Part shown: in pieces, positions 16,392-24,148 of the stretch
Numbering within the stretch: position 1 is the first letter of the stretch
Layout of the letters: each line of letters opens with the position of its first letter
DNA from: an uncultured Streptomyces sp.
GTDB taxonomy: Bacteria > Actinomycetota > Actinomycetes > Streptomycetales > Streptomycetaceae
Direction of reading: 5' to 3'
DNA: 64,000 nt
Assembly: GCF_947488945.1 (NCBI RefSeq)
Contig: NZ_CANLBS010000015.1
Span: 145,825-209,824 of the forward strand
Notes under the pieces: generated by a model
What the model was told of the DNA's origin: nothing
Seen by the model: only the letters and a program-made list of their open reading frames with translations
The model's database searches: none
Program-made: the position numbers and the translations under genes

Positions 16392-17654
16392 TCAGGCCCG
16401 TTTAAAGAAGGTGTTCCAGCCACCCGCGGGCGCCTCGCCGACCCCCAGTGTACGGAGCTTGGCGAGAACCGCCGGGTCCTGCACGTCGAGCCAGTCGACG
16501 AACTGCCGGAAGGAGACGAGGCGCACATCCGCTTCTCCGGCGACGCGCTTCAACACGTCCGCCACGGCGTCCATGTAGATGCCGCCGTTCCACTCCTCGA
16601 AGTGGTTTCCGACGTAGAACGGCGCGCGATTCGTCTCGTACGCCCGGCGGAATCCGGAGAGATACGCCTCGGTGGCCTGGTGGCGCCAGCCCGGAAAACG
16701 CGCGGGCATTCCGTTGGTGGAGTTGTTCGACTGGTTGGCGAGGATGTTGTAGTCCATGGAGAGGACTTCGAAGGAATGGCCGGGGAACGGCATGCCCTGG
16801 AGCGGGAGGTCCCAGACGCCCTGCTTCTTGTCCGGCCACACCTGGAGGCCGCCGGGCGAGCTGGCGTCGTAGCGCCAGCCGAGCTTGGCGGCGGTGGGCA
16901 GCAGGTTCTCCTGGCCGAGGAGGCACGGGGTGCGGCCCCCGACGAGTTCCCTGCGGTAGTCGAACGGGAGCGGTTCGGCGTTTTCCCAGCCGGTGTTGGT
17001 CCGCCATTCCGTGACGAAGGAGATCGCCTGGTTGATCTCGCTGTGCCACTGCGCGGGGGTCCAGTTCGCCACGGAACCCGAACCGCCGCAGAAATGGCCG
17101 TTGAAATGCGTGCCGATCTCGTGCCCGTCGCGCCACGCCTCACCGACGTGGCGCAGCGTCTCCTTGACGTGGGCGTCGGTGAGATAGCCGATGTCGGAGG
17201 CGCCGCGCGGGTTGTTCGGAGGACGGTAGAGGGATTTCTTCGACTCGGGCAGCAGATAGATCCCGGAGAGGAAGAAGGTCATTTTCGCGTCGTGTTCCCG
17301 GGCAAGTTCGAGAAAGCGCGGGAACAGTCCGTTGCCGACCTCGCCGGCGCCGTCCCAGGAAAAGACCACGAACTGCGGGGGGCGCTGCCCGGGTTCGAGG
17401 GGAACGGGCGCGGAGGGCTGTCCCGGCTGCTTCCCCGTGTCGGCCGTGGATCCGTCGCCGATCAGCCGTACGCCGCTCGCCCCCGATCCGGCGCCCTCCT
17501 TGCCGCCGCCGCCGTGCGGGGCGTCCCCGGCGCCCCGGTGCGGCTCGGGACCCGTGTGCCTCTCGCCCCCGGAGGTGCCGCAGCCGGCCATTCCCAGCGC
17601 CGCCGCCGCGCCCAGTCCCGCTCCCAGCAGCCCCCTTCGGTCGATGTCAGGCAT
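16392..17654 (-). CDS. Tat-type lipoprotein with polysaccharide deacetylase-like domain
   Basis: About 420 residues. The N-terminus DRRGLLGAGLGAAAALG has twin arginines and ends in a lipobox with Cys25, so the product is probably exported (possibly by Tat) and lipid-anchored. A Gly/Ser/Pro linker runs to about residue 85. The NodB-like fold starts at VVFSWDGAGEVG. HEIGTHFNGH keeps the two metal-binding histidines. The usual TFDDGP motif is SWDGAG here, so the second Asp of the pair is Gly. Cell-wall or chitin-type polysaccharide is the likely substrate class, but activity is uncertain. Confidence 0.85.
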   Translation of the reverse strand: MPDIDRRGLLGAGLGAAAALGMAGCGTSGGERHTGPEPHRGAGDAPHGGGGKEGAGSGASGVRLIGDGSTADTGKQPGQPSAPVPLEPGQRPPQFVVFSWDGAGEVGNGLFPRFLELAREHDAKMTFFLSGIYLLPESKKSLYRPPNNPRGASDIGYLTDAHVKETLRHVGEAWRDGHEIGTHFNGHFCGGSGSVANWTPAQWHSEINQAISFVTEWRTNTGWENAEPLPFDYRRELVGGRTPCLLGQENLLPTAAKLGWRYDASSPGGLQVWPDKKQGVWDLPLQGMPFPGHSFEVLSMDYNILANQSNNSTNGMPARFPGWRHQATEAYLSGFRRAYETNRAPFYVGNHFEEWNGGIYMDAVADVLKRVAGEADVRLVSFRQFVDWLDVQDPAVLAKLRTLGVGEAPAGGWNTFFKRA

Positions 17655-17816
17655 TCCGTCCCCATCCGCAGTCGCTTTTGTCTCCGAGTCATACAAACTG
17701 GCTATCGATGAGAGGGCGGAAGCAACACGGTGGTTCCACTGACAATCACACTTTTCCATACCCGTCCGGACCCCCGCAGGACCCGCACAGGACCGGGGCA
17801 ACCGGAAAACGGAAAG

Positions 17817-17850
17817 GCGCGTCCGGCCCCCCGCAGGAGTCCGGACGCGC
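17817..17850 (-). terminator. Hairpin downstream of the histidine phosphatase gene (distal)
   Basis: A perfect 10-bp stem (GCGCGTCCGG / CCGGACGCGC) with a 14-base loop. It is the second of two stem-loops after the stop codon at 17881, reading on the minus strand. Confidence 0.65.
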
Positions 17851-17854
17851 CCTC

Positions 17855-17875
17855 GTCTCCCCGCCGCGGGGAGAC
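17855..17875 (-). terminator. Hairpin downstream of the histidine phosphatase gene (proximal)
   Basis: A perfect 8-bp stem (GTCTCCCC / GGGGAGAC) with a five-base loop, six bases after the stop codon. Together with the next hairpin it makes a tandem terminator. Confidence 0.65.
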
Positions 17876-17880
17876 GGCGC

Positions 17881-18573
17881 CTACGCGCCGAAAGCCTTCG
17901 ACTTCCCCTTCACCGGCTTGGCGCCCGCCAGCAGGTGGGCCGGCACCAGGTCCCGCGCCGGCTCGCTGTAGCCCACCGAAACGATCTTGTCGCCCTGGTA
18001 CGTGAACGTGGTCAGCGAGGCGAGCGTGCACTGCCGCTTGCGCGGGTCGTGCCACAGCCGGCGCCGCTCCACGAAGCTCCGCACGATCCAGATCGGCAGC
18101 TGGTGGCTGACGCACACCGCCTCGTGGCCCCGCGCCGCGTCCTTGGCGGCGTCCAGCGCGCTCATCATCCGCACGACCTGCTCGACGTACGGCTCGCCCC
18201 AGGACGGCTTGAACGGGTTGGTCAGGTGCTTCCAGTTCTCCGGCCTGCGCAGCGCGCCGTCGCCCACACCGAAGGTCTTGCCCTCGAAGACGTTGGTGGC
18301 TTCGAGCAGCCGCTCGTCCGTCACCAGGTCCAGCCCGTGCGACTTCGCCACCGGGGCGGCGGTCTCCTGGGCCCGCTCCAGCGGGGAGGCGACGACATGC
18401 GTGACGTCGCGCTTCTCCAGGTGCTCGGCGACCCGGTCGGCCATCTGCCGGCCCAGCTCGGACAGGTGGTACCCGTCCCGGCGCCCGTAGAGGACGCCGT
18501 CCGGGTTGTGCACCTCGCCGTGGCGCATCAGGTGGACGACGGTGATGTCGTCGCGGGATCCGGTCGGACTCAT
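17881..18573 (-). CDS. Histidine phosphatase (phosphoglycerate mutase-like) family protein
   Basis: 230 residues. The active-site LMRHGEVHNP carries the phospho-accepting histidine. SPLERAQETAAPVAKS holds the conserved Arg, and VCVSHQLPIWIV the second catalytic histidine. The ATG overlaps the hemL stop by four bases (ATGA), so the pair is co-translated. Family members dephosphorylate varied small molecules; the link to haem synthesis is unclear. A basic C-terminal tail (KPVKGKSKAFGA) is present. Confidence 0.92.
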   Translation of the reverse strand: MSPTGSRDDITVVHLMRHGEVHNPDGVLYGRRDGYHLSELGRQMADRVAEHLEKRDVTHVVASPLERAQETAAPVAKSHGLDLVTDERLLEATNVFEGKTFGVGDGALRRPENWKHLTNPFKPSWGEPYVEQVVRMMSALDAAKDAARGHEAVCVSHQLPIWIVRSFVERRRLWHDPRKRQCTLASLTTFTYQGDKIVSVGYSEPARDLVPAHLLAGAKPVKGKSKAFGA

Positions 18574-19877
18574 GCGGTGGCCTCCGATGCGGCTCGGGCT
18601 GCGGCGGGCAGGGCGGCGGCGACGCGCTCGATCGCGCGCGCGTCGTGGGCGGTGGAGACGAACCAGGACTCGTACGCGGACGGCGGCAGGTAGACGCCCT
18701 GCGCCAGCATCGAGTGGAAGAACGCGGTGAAGCGGAAAGCTTCCTGCTTCTTCGCGCCCTCGTAGTCGCGCACCGGCTCGTCGGTGAAGAACACGGAGAA
18801 CATGTTGCTCGCGGCGGACACCGTGTGCGCGACGCCCTCCTTGGAGAGCGCCTCGCCCACCAGGCCGCGCAGCTCGGCGGAGACCGCGTCGATCTTCGCG
18901 TACGCCGCGTCGTCCAGCAGCCGCAGCTGCGCCAGCCCGGCCGCGGTGGCGACCGGGTTCCCGGACAGCGTGCCCGCCTGGTAGACCGGGCCGGCCGGGG
19001 CCAGGTGCGCCATCACGTCGGCACGGCCGCCGAAGGCCGCGGCCGGGAAGCCGCCGCCCATGACCTTGCCGAACGTCATCAGGTCCGGGCGGACCCCGTC
19101 GACGCCGTACCAGCCGGCCTTCGACGTGCGGAAGCCCGTCATGACCTCGTCGGAGATGTAGAGCGCGCCGTCGGCCGCGCAGATCTCCTTCAGCCCCGCG
19201 TTGAAGCCCTCCACCGGCGGGACGACGCCCATGTTGCCCGGCGACGCCTCGGTGATCACACAGGCGATCTCGCCCGGAGCGGCGGCGAACGCGGCGCGCA
19301 CGGCGTCCAGGTCGTTGTACGGCAGCACGATGGTGTCGCCGGCCTGCGCGCCCGTCACACCGGGCGTGTCGGGCAGCCCGAACGTGGCCACCCCCGACCC
19401 GGCGGCGGCCAGCAGCGCGTCCACGTGCCCGTGGTAGCAGCCGGCGAACTTCACGACCTTGGCCCGGCCGGTGAAGCCGCGCGCCAGCCGGATCGCCGAC
19501 ATCGTCGCCTCGGTGCCGGAGGACACCAGCCGCACCTGCTCGACGGGCTCGATCCGGGCCACGATCTCCTCGGCGAGCGCCACCTCGCCCTCGCCCGGCG
19601 TGCCGAAGGAGGTGCCGCGGGCGACCGCGTCCTGCACCGCGGCGATGACCTCGGGGTGCGAGTGGCCGAGGATCATCGGACCCCACGAGCAGACGAGGTC
19701 GACGTACTCACGGCCGTCGGCGTCCGTCAGGTACGGACCGGACCCGGACACCATGAACCGGGGCGTACCGCCCACGGCCCGGAAGGCACGCACGGGAGAG
19801 TTCACACCGCCAGGCGTCACGACGGACGCACGGTCGAAGAGCGACTGCGAAACGGGGGCTTCGTATGAATACGCCAC
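18570..19877 (-). CDS. hemL: Glutamate-1-semialdehyde 2,1-aminomutase
   Basis: 435 residues. Converts glutamate-1-semialdehyde to 5-aminolevulinate, the second dedicated step of the C5 haem pathway, using PLP; it follows HemA, encoded at 50-51.6 kb. N-terminal TPGGVNSPVRAF and the PLP-lysine region MTFGKVMGGGFPAAAFGG are diagnostic. The GTG at 19877 has AGGA six bases upstream and gives normal length; in-frame codons further upstream are rejected. Co-translated with the histidine phosphatase gene. Confidence 0.96.
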   Translation of the reverse strand: MAYSYEAPVSQSLFDRASVVTPGGVNSPVRAFRAVGGTPRFMVSGSGPYLTDADGREYVDLVCSWGPMILGHSHPEVIAAVQDAVARGTSFGTPGEGEVALAEEIVARIEPVEQVRLVSSGTEATMSAIRLARGFTGRAKVVKFAGCYHGHVDALLAAAGSGVATFGLPDTPGVTGAQAGDTIVLPYNDLDAVRAAFAAAPGEIACVITEASPGNMGVVPPVEGFNAGLKEICAADGALYISDEVMTGFRTSKAGWYGVDGVRPDLMTFGKVMGGGFPAAAFGGRADVMAHLAPAGPVYQAGTLSGNPVATAAGLAQLRLLDDAAYAKIDAVSAELRGLVGEALSKEGVAHTVSAASNMFSVFFTDEPVRDYEGAKKQEAFRFTAFFHSMLAQGVYLPPSAYESWFVSTAHDARAIERVAAALPAAARAASEATA

Positions 19878-20163
19878 TTTGGTCCTGATCTGCGGTTCGG
19901 GGGGTCGGGAGGCCGGTCCGGACATCTCGGCCACCGGCGAGCAAGGCGCACACGCTCCTCGCGTCACGAAAGGGCCTCGGCCTTCTCGCGTCTGCGAAAC
20001 TGGGGCGTCATTAGGGAAAGCTCACACATGCCATGGTGTCAGAGCCGCGGACGGTCTTGCGGGCAGGTGTTTCGCCGCAGCCCCGCGGGGGAGGTCACTG
20101 ACACGATGATCGGGTTGCGCGGCGGGGGTCGTGTCTCCTATGAAGTAGTCGGGTGGATGAGAT

Positions 20164-20754
20164 ATGCATCGCGGTGGCGGAGTGGGCGAAGGGACCGACG
20201 ACCTGGGGCCCGAGCCTGCCCGGCGTGGGCGGCACCGGCGCGAGGCTGAGCGCGTACAGGGCAAGGGCAGACCGGCGGACAGCCCCGGCGGGCCCGGAGG
20301 CAGGAGCAGTGGCCGCGTGGGGGTGACCTACAAGTACTTCGGCGCGCCCGACGGGGCCACGGCCGCGCGGGTGCCCATCTCGATGCGCCCGGAGGAGCTC
20401 GGCGGGGACGAGCTCGGCATGGGCGGCATGTTCACCAAGATCAAGCCGGAGACGGTGGCCGCGATGGTCCTCACCGGCATACAGGGCATGCCCCTGCACC
20501 AAGTCCCACCGCTCGAACTGGTCGTCCTCCACCCGGACTACGCCGTGGTCAAGCTCCCCATGACGGTCGTCGACCCGCTGCGCGGCGTCGGCGAGGAGAC
20601 CGTCGGCGCGGCGGCCTTCATATGGTCGACCGTCCCGGACCGCGGCGGCCCGCGCGACGCCTTCAACGTCTACCAACTCCTGCACGAGTGGCAGGACTTC
20701 TCCCACCGCCTGCACGACGCGGGACACCAGGCCTACTGCCTGGTGTGGCCGTAG
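20164..20754 (+). CDS. Conserved actinobacterial hypothetical protein
   Basis: 196 residues if the ATG at 20164 is used; a GTG at 20323 would give about 143. The first ~53 residues are polar and low-complexity (many Arg, Gly, Pro). The rest is compact (TYKYFGAPDGATAARVPIS, then GMFTKIKPETVAAMVLTG) with a conserved Trp-rich C-terminus (FNVYQLLHEWQDFSHRLHD). No membrane helix, signal or enzyme motif is seen. It is divergent from hemL. Function unknown. Confidence 0.8.
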   Translation: MHRGGGVGEGTDDLGPEPARRGRHRREAERVQGKGRPADSPGGPGGRSSGRVGVTYKYFGAPDGATAARVPISMRPEELGGDELGMGGMFTKIKPETVAAMVLTGIQGMPLHQVPPLELVVLHPDYAVVKLPMTVVDPLRGVGEETVGAAAFIWSTVPDRGGPRDAFNVYQLLHEWQDFSHRLHDAGHQAYCLVWP

Positions 20755-21109
20755 CCCACCGCGGGACGGCCGACCGGGACGGTTCGTCCGTACGGCCGCG
20801 GCGGACGGCTCCTACGAGGGCGCGTCGGGTACGCGGGCGGCTGCTGCGGGTACGCGGGCGGCTGCTGCGGAGCCGCGGAGGGTATGCGGGCGTGCGAGTA
20901 GGCGGACGCCTGCGCGGCCGTGGCGGGAAGCGCCGGGGGCGGGGCGGTACGGCGACCGGGGAGCCGCCCCAGCAGGGGACACGTCCTCGCCAAGGTGTCC
21001 GGGGAGCATGCGTTCGCCGGTTCGATCCGGCCAGTGAATGGCCGAAGAATGATCTCCAGCCGGGCGGTCGAACATGCCGAGGAAAAGGGCACCCGCCGAA
21101 GGAGGTCCC
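20755..21109. other. 355-bp stretch without a supported gene
   Basis: Between the hypothetical gene and a small membrane protein gene. It holds a 21-bp direct repeat (20827-20868). On the minus strand this would read PQQPPAYP twice in an otherwise unconvincing frame. The rest shows no promoter or gene that I can support. Confidence 0.5.
20827..20868. repeat. Two tandem copies of a 21-bp unit
   Basis: The unit GGGTACGCGGGCGGCTGCTGC occurs twice in perfect tandem. Because the unit is a multiple of three, it would add whole codons in any frame. On the minus strand one frame gives a proline/glutamine/tyrosine repeat of the sort found in low-complexity tails, so this could be the remains of a gene end. 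Confidence 0.85.
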
Positions 21110-21427
21110 GTGGGCGACGCTCTGCTGACCCTGTCCGTGCCGGCCCTGCTGTGCGCGAGCGGCCTGTACGCCGCCTTCGCCTGCCGGTGGAGCCGCCGCC
21201 GGCCCGCCCCGCCGTCCCCGTACACCCGCCGGGCCCTGCTGCTGGCCGAGCGCGACGCACTCGCCCGCGCCGAGGGCATCGTCGAGGACGCCCACGCGAC
21301 GCTCGGCCCCCTCTACGACCTCCCCGGCCGCCCGCCGCCCGCCCGCACCGCGCCGCACGGGGCCTCCGGCGGCCCGGCCGACCGCCGGCAACCCGACCCG
21401 GCCCCCGGCGCCGCCCCGCGCACCTGA
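21110..21427 (+). CDS. Small single-pass membrane protein
   Basis: 105 residues from a GTG preceded by a near-perfect AGGAGGT site. An N-terminal hydrophobic segment (LLTLSVPALLCASGLYAAFA) is followed by Arg-rich residues (CRWSRRRP), fitting a type III or signal-anchor membrane protein. A short charged helix (RRALLLAERDALARAEGIVEDAH) and a Pro/Gly-rich C-terminus follow. An ATG 36 bases upstream in frame is disfavoured because it lies before the ribosome binding site. Function unknown. Confidence 0.7.
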   Translation: MGDALLTLSVPALLCASGLYAAFACRWSRRRPAPPSPYTRRALLLAERDALARAEGIVEDAHATLGPLYDLPGRPPPARTAPHGASGGPADRRQPDPAPGAAPRT

Positions 21428-21450
21428 CACGACCGCACCTGACACGACCG
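21421..21450. repeat. 15-bp direct repeat, two copies
   Basis: CACCTGACACGACCG is repeated once in tandem. The first copy contains the last sense bases and stop codon of the small membrane protein gene. Confidence 0.85.
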
Positions 21451-21473
21451 CCTGGGCCGCGACAGAGCGCGGC

Positions 21474-21533
21474 GGGGCGGAACGCGGTGGGGCGGAACGC
21501 GGTGGGGCGGAACGCGGTGGGGCGGAACGCGGT
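21474..21533. repeat. Four tandem copies of a 15-bp unit
   Basis: GGGGCGGAACGCGGT four times without mismatch, followed by a partial fifth. It lies about 130 bp before the AraC-type gene. There is no spacer variation, so it is not a CRISPR array; it is a minisatellite, possibly also a multi-copy protein binding site. Confidence 0.9.
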
Positions 21534-21663
21534 GGGACGAGACGGGCCGGGGGCGTGGGCGACCGTGAGGGCAAGGCGGGCCGTGGGGCAAGGCGGGGAG
21601 CCGGATGGGGACGGCGGCGGGCCGGGACATGACGGGCCGGGGGCGGGGGCCTACGATCGCGGC

Positions 21664-22491
21664 ATGTCCGGACCCCGACGCGACACCCGCGGCATCGTGG
21701 ACCCCGCCGGTCTCCTCACCCGCGTACGCTTCCGGCGCCACGAGCCCGCTCCCGCGCTGCGGCCCTACCTGGAGCACTACTGGTTCATCGACTGGGACCT
21801 CCCGGCCCCCTGGCGCTCCCGGGTCGTCCCGCACCCCTCGGTCAATCTCGTCTTCCAGCGCTACGGCACCGGGGACGCGGCCGCCCGCGGCGACTTCGCC
21901 GAGGTCGCCGGGGTCGGCACCGGCCTGGACGTGCGGACCCTGGAGGGCACCGGCCGGGTCTGCGGCGTGCAGTTCCGCCCCGGCGCGTTCCGGCCGTTCG
22001 CCCCCGGCCACCCGGTCTCCGACTGGACCGGCCGCAACGTCCCCGCCCGCCAGGTGTTCCGGGTCCCGGACCCCGCCCGCCCGCACCCCTCGGACGTCCT
22101 CGGGCCCGACGACGACCCCGCCCGCGTCGCCGCGCTCGACGCCTTCCTGCTCGCCCTCGGCCCCCGGCCCGACCCCCGCGCCGACCACGCCACCGCCCTC
22201 GCCGCGCTCGTCCGCGCCGACCGCTCGGTGCGCCGGGTCGACCGGCTGGCCCGGACCGGGGGGATGTCGGTGCGCTCGCTCCAGCGCCTGTTCGCCGCGT
22301 ACGTCGGGGTCGGCCCCAAGTGGGTCGTCCTGCGCCACCGCCTGCACGAAGCACTGGAACGGGCCGGCCGGGACGCGGCGGAGGTGGACTGGGCCCGGCT
22401 GGCCGCCGAACTCGGCTACAGCGACCAGCCCCACCTCGTACGGGACTTCACCGCGACCCTCGGCGTACCGCCCACCGCCCTCGCCCCCTGA
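21664..22491 (+). CDS. AraC-family transcriptional regulator
   Basis: 275 residues. The N-terminal part (RVRFRRHEPAPALRPYLEHYWFIDW) is a sensor domain of the type often placed before AraC domains in actinobacteria. The C-terminal ~100 residues form the two helix-turn-helix AraC DNA-binding domain (GGMSVRSLQRLFAAYVGVGPK and WARLAAELGYSDQPHLVRDF). ATG at 21664; only a weak ribosome binding site is visible. The next gene (GNAT) starts 66 bases downstream and may be in the same transcript. Ligand and targets unknown. Confidence 0.9.
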   Translation: MSGPRRDTRGIVDPAGLLTRVRFRRHEPAPALRPYLEHYWFIDWDLPAPWRSRVVPHPSVNLVFQRYGTGDAAARGDFAEVAGVGTGLDVRTLEGTGRVCGVQFRPGAFRPFAPGHPVSDWTGRNVPARQVFRVPDPARPHPSDVLGPDDDPARVAALDAFLLALGPRPDPRADHATALAALVRADRSVRRVDRLARTGGMSVRSLQRLFAAYVGVGPKWVVLRHRLHEALERAGRDAAEVDWARLAAELGYSDQPHLVRDFTATLGVPPTALAP

Positions 22492-22557
22492 GCGCCCCGC
22501 GGCCGGGGCCCCGCCGCGACCGTCCCGTTGTCGGACCCCCGGTCTAAGGTCGTCGGT

Positions 22558-23124
22558 ATGACTGACCCCAACGGCCCGGCCACCCCGGCGAGGGTGCGGA
22601 TCGAGCCCTGGTCGCCGGGCGACCTGGACCTGCTCCGCCGGGCCAACGCGCCCGAACTCATGGAACACCTGGGCGGCCCCGAGACCGAGGACCAACTCCT
22701 GGTCCGGCACGCCCGGTACGTCGGTCTCAGCGCCGAACACGCGGGCCGGGGCCGGATGTTCCGCGTGGTCGTCGCCGAAAGCGGCCAGACCGCGGGCATC
22801 ATCGGCTACTGGGAGCAGGACTGGGTCGACCAGCGTGTCTACGAGACGGGGTGGACGGTCCTCCCCGGCTTCCACGGCCGGGGAATCGCCTCCGCCGCCG
22901 CCCGCGCGGTCGCGGAGCGGGCAGGAGCGGAACGCCGCCACCGCTACCTGCACGCCTTCCCCTCGGTGGACAACGGCCCCTCCAACGCGGTCTGCCGCAA
23001 GGCCGGTTTCACCCTCCTCGGACCGTGCGACCTGGAGTACCCGCCCGGCCGCCCGATGCGCGCCAACGACTGGCGCCTCGACCTCCTGGGCGGGACGCCC
23101 GGCGCGGGCGGGGCGGCCGGCTGA
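22558..23124 (+). CDS. GNAT-family N-acetyltransferase
   Basis: 188 residues with the GNAT fold. The acetyl-CoA binding loop is the VLPGFHGRGIASAAARAVAE region (about 98-117; R/Q-x-x-G-x-G/A pattern HGRGIA), followed by NAVCRKAGF, the usual late beta-alpha element. The N-terminus (VRIEPWSPGDLDLLRRANAPE) is typical of the RimJ-like group acting on proteins or small amines. The substrate is unknown. The stop codon lies inside a duplicated 32-bp sequence. Confidence 0.88.
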   Translation: MTDPNGPATPARVRIEPWSPGDLDLLRRANAPELMEHLGGPETEDQLLVRHARYVGLSAEHAGRGRMFRVVVAESGQTAGIIGYWEQDWVDQRVYETGWTVLPGFHGRGIASAAARAVAERAGAERRHRYLHAFPSVDNGPSNAVCRKAGFTLLGPCDLEYPPGRPMRANDWRLDLLGGTPGAGGAAG

Positions 23125-23182
23125 AGCGGGCGCGGCTGGCGCGGGCGGCACGGGCGGGGCGGCCGGCTGAAGCGGGCGCGGC
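23105..23182. repeat. Partial tandem duplication covering the end of the GNAT gene
   Basis: A 32-bp sequence at 23105-23136, containing the GNAT stop codon, recurs exactly at 23151-23182, an offset of 46 bp. The second copy lies downstream of the stop and carries a second in-frame-looking Gly-Gly-Arg-Leu-stop remnant, so it looks like a recent local duplication. Confidence 0.85.
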
Positions 23183-23280
23183 GAAGTCGGCCGGGGTCGC
23201 ACCGGAGCGCGGCGGGGCACGCCCGTGCCCCGGGGCGCGATTCCCTGGTCGGACGCCCCGCGCGGTGACATGCTGACCGG

Positions 23281-24006
23281 GTGGAACGCCCGGAGATCAC
23301 CCTCGAAGTAGCACCCGGACTACGGCTGTTCGTCGCCCACGACCGCCGGCCCGGACGTTCGGTCGTCCGCACCGACGGGGTCTCGACCCTCGGCCACGTC
23401 GTGGAGTCGCTGGGCGTCCCGCTGACCGAGGTCGGCAGCCTGCTCGTGGACGGCGCCCCGGTGCCGGCCGCCCACGTCCCCGGCGCGGGCGAACACGTCG
23501 AGGTGCGGGCGGTGGAACGCCCGCAACGGGTCCCGGGCGCCCCGCTGCGCTTCCTCCTGGACGTCCACCTCGGCACCCTCGCCCGCCGGCTGCGCCTCCT
23601 CGGCGTCGACGCCTGGTACGAGAGCGAGGACCTCGGGGACCCCGCCCTGGCCGCGCTCTCCGCGAGCGAGCGCCGGGTGCTGCTCTCCCGCGACCGGGGG
23701 CTGCTGCGCCGGCGCGAGATCTGGGCGGGCGGCTACGTCTACAGCGACCGGCCCGAGGAGCAGCTCCGCGACGTGCTGGGCCGCTTCGCGCCGGTCCTGC
23801 GGCCCTGGACGCGCTGCACCGCCTGCAACGGCGTCCTCGTGGACGCCGACAAGGACGCGGTCGCCGACCGGCTCCGGCACGGCACCCAGCAGGCGTACGA
23901 CGTGTTCGCCCGCTGCACCGCGTGCGACCGGGTCTACTGGCGCGGCGCACACCACGGCCATCTGGAGAAGGTCGTCACCGACGCGGTCCGCGAGTTCGGC
24001 GGGTAG
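23281..24006 (+). CDS. Ubiquitin-like/Mut7-C RNase domain protein
   Basis: 241 residues from GTG. The N-terminal ~80 residues resemble the beta-grasp (ubiquitin-like/MoaD-type) domain found before Mut7-C. From FLLDVHLGTLARRLRLLGVD the Mut7-C PIN-like nuclease domain begins, with acidic residues D94, D109 and D139 region (LSRDRGLL) in the usual places. Two CxxC pairs (CTACNGV and CTACDRVYW) form a zinc ribbon near the C-terminus. Probably an RNA-processing nuclease; natural substrate unknown. Confidence 0.9.
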   Translation: MERPEITLEVAPGLRLFVAHDRRPGRSVVRTDGVSTLGHVVESLGVPLTEVGSLLVDGAPVPAAHVPGAGEHVEVRAVERPQRVPGAPLRFLLDVHLGTLARRLRLLGVDAWYESEDLGDPALAALSASERRVLLSRDRGLLRRREIWAGGYVYSDRPEEQLRDVLGRFAPVLRPWTRCTACNGVLVDADKDAVADRLRHGTQQAYDVFARCTACDRVYWRGAHHGHLEKVVTDAVREFGG

Positions 24007-24148
24007 CACCGCACCCCGAGCGCCGACCCCCGGCTCGGCGCACATCCCGTGCGCTCCCCCGCGCTCCCCGGTCGCCACCGGCCCGACCGAGCGCGCGTCC
24101 GGCTGCCTATCCTGGGCCCGTACCGATCAGCTGTCCGAGGAGTTCGTC

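Noticed and set aside
21014..21030. GGTTCGATCC resembling a tRNA T-loop
   Set aside because: The T-stem does not pair beyond one or two bases and no acceptor, D or anticodon arm can be drawn around it.
21474..21533. Regular repeats that might suggest a CRISPR array
   Set aside because: The units abut with no spacers, are only 15 bp long and no cas genes are present.
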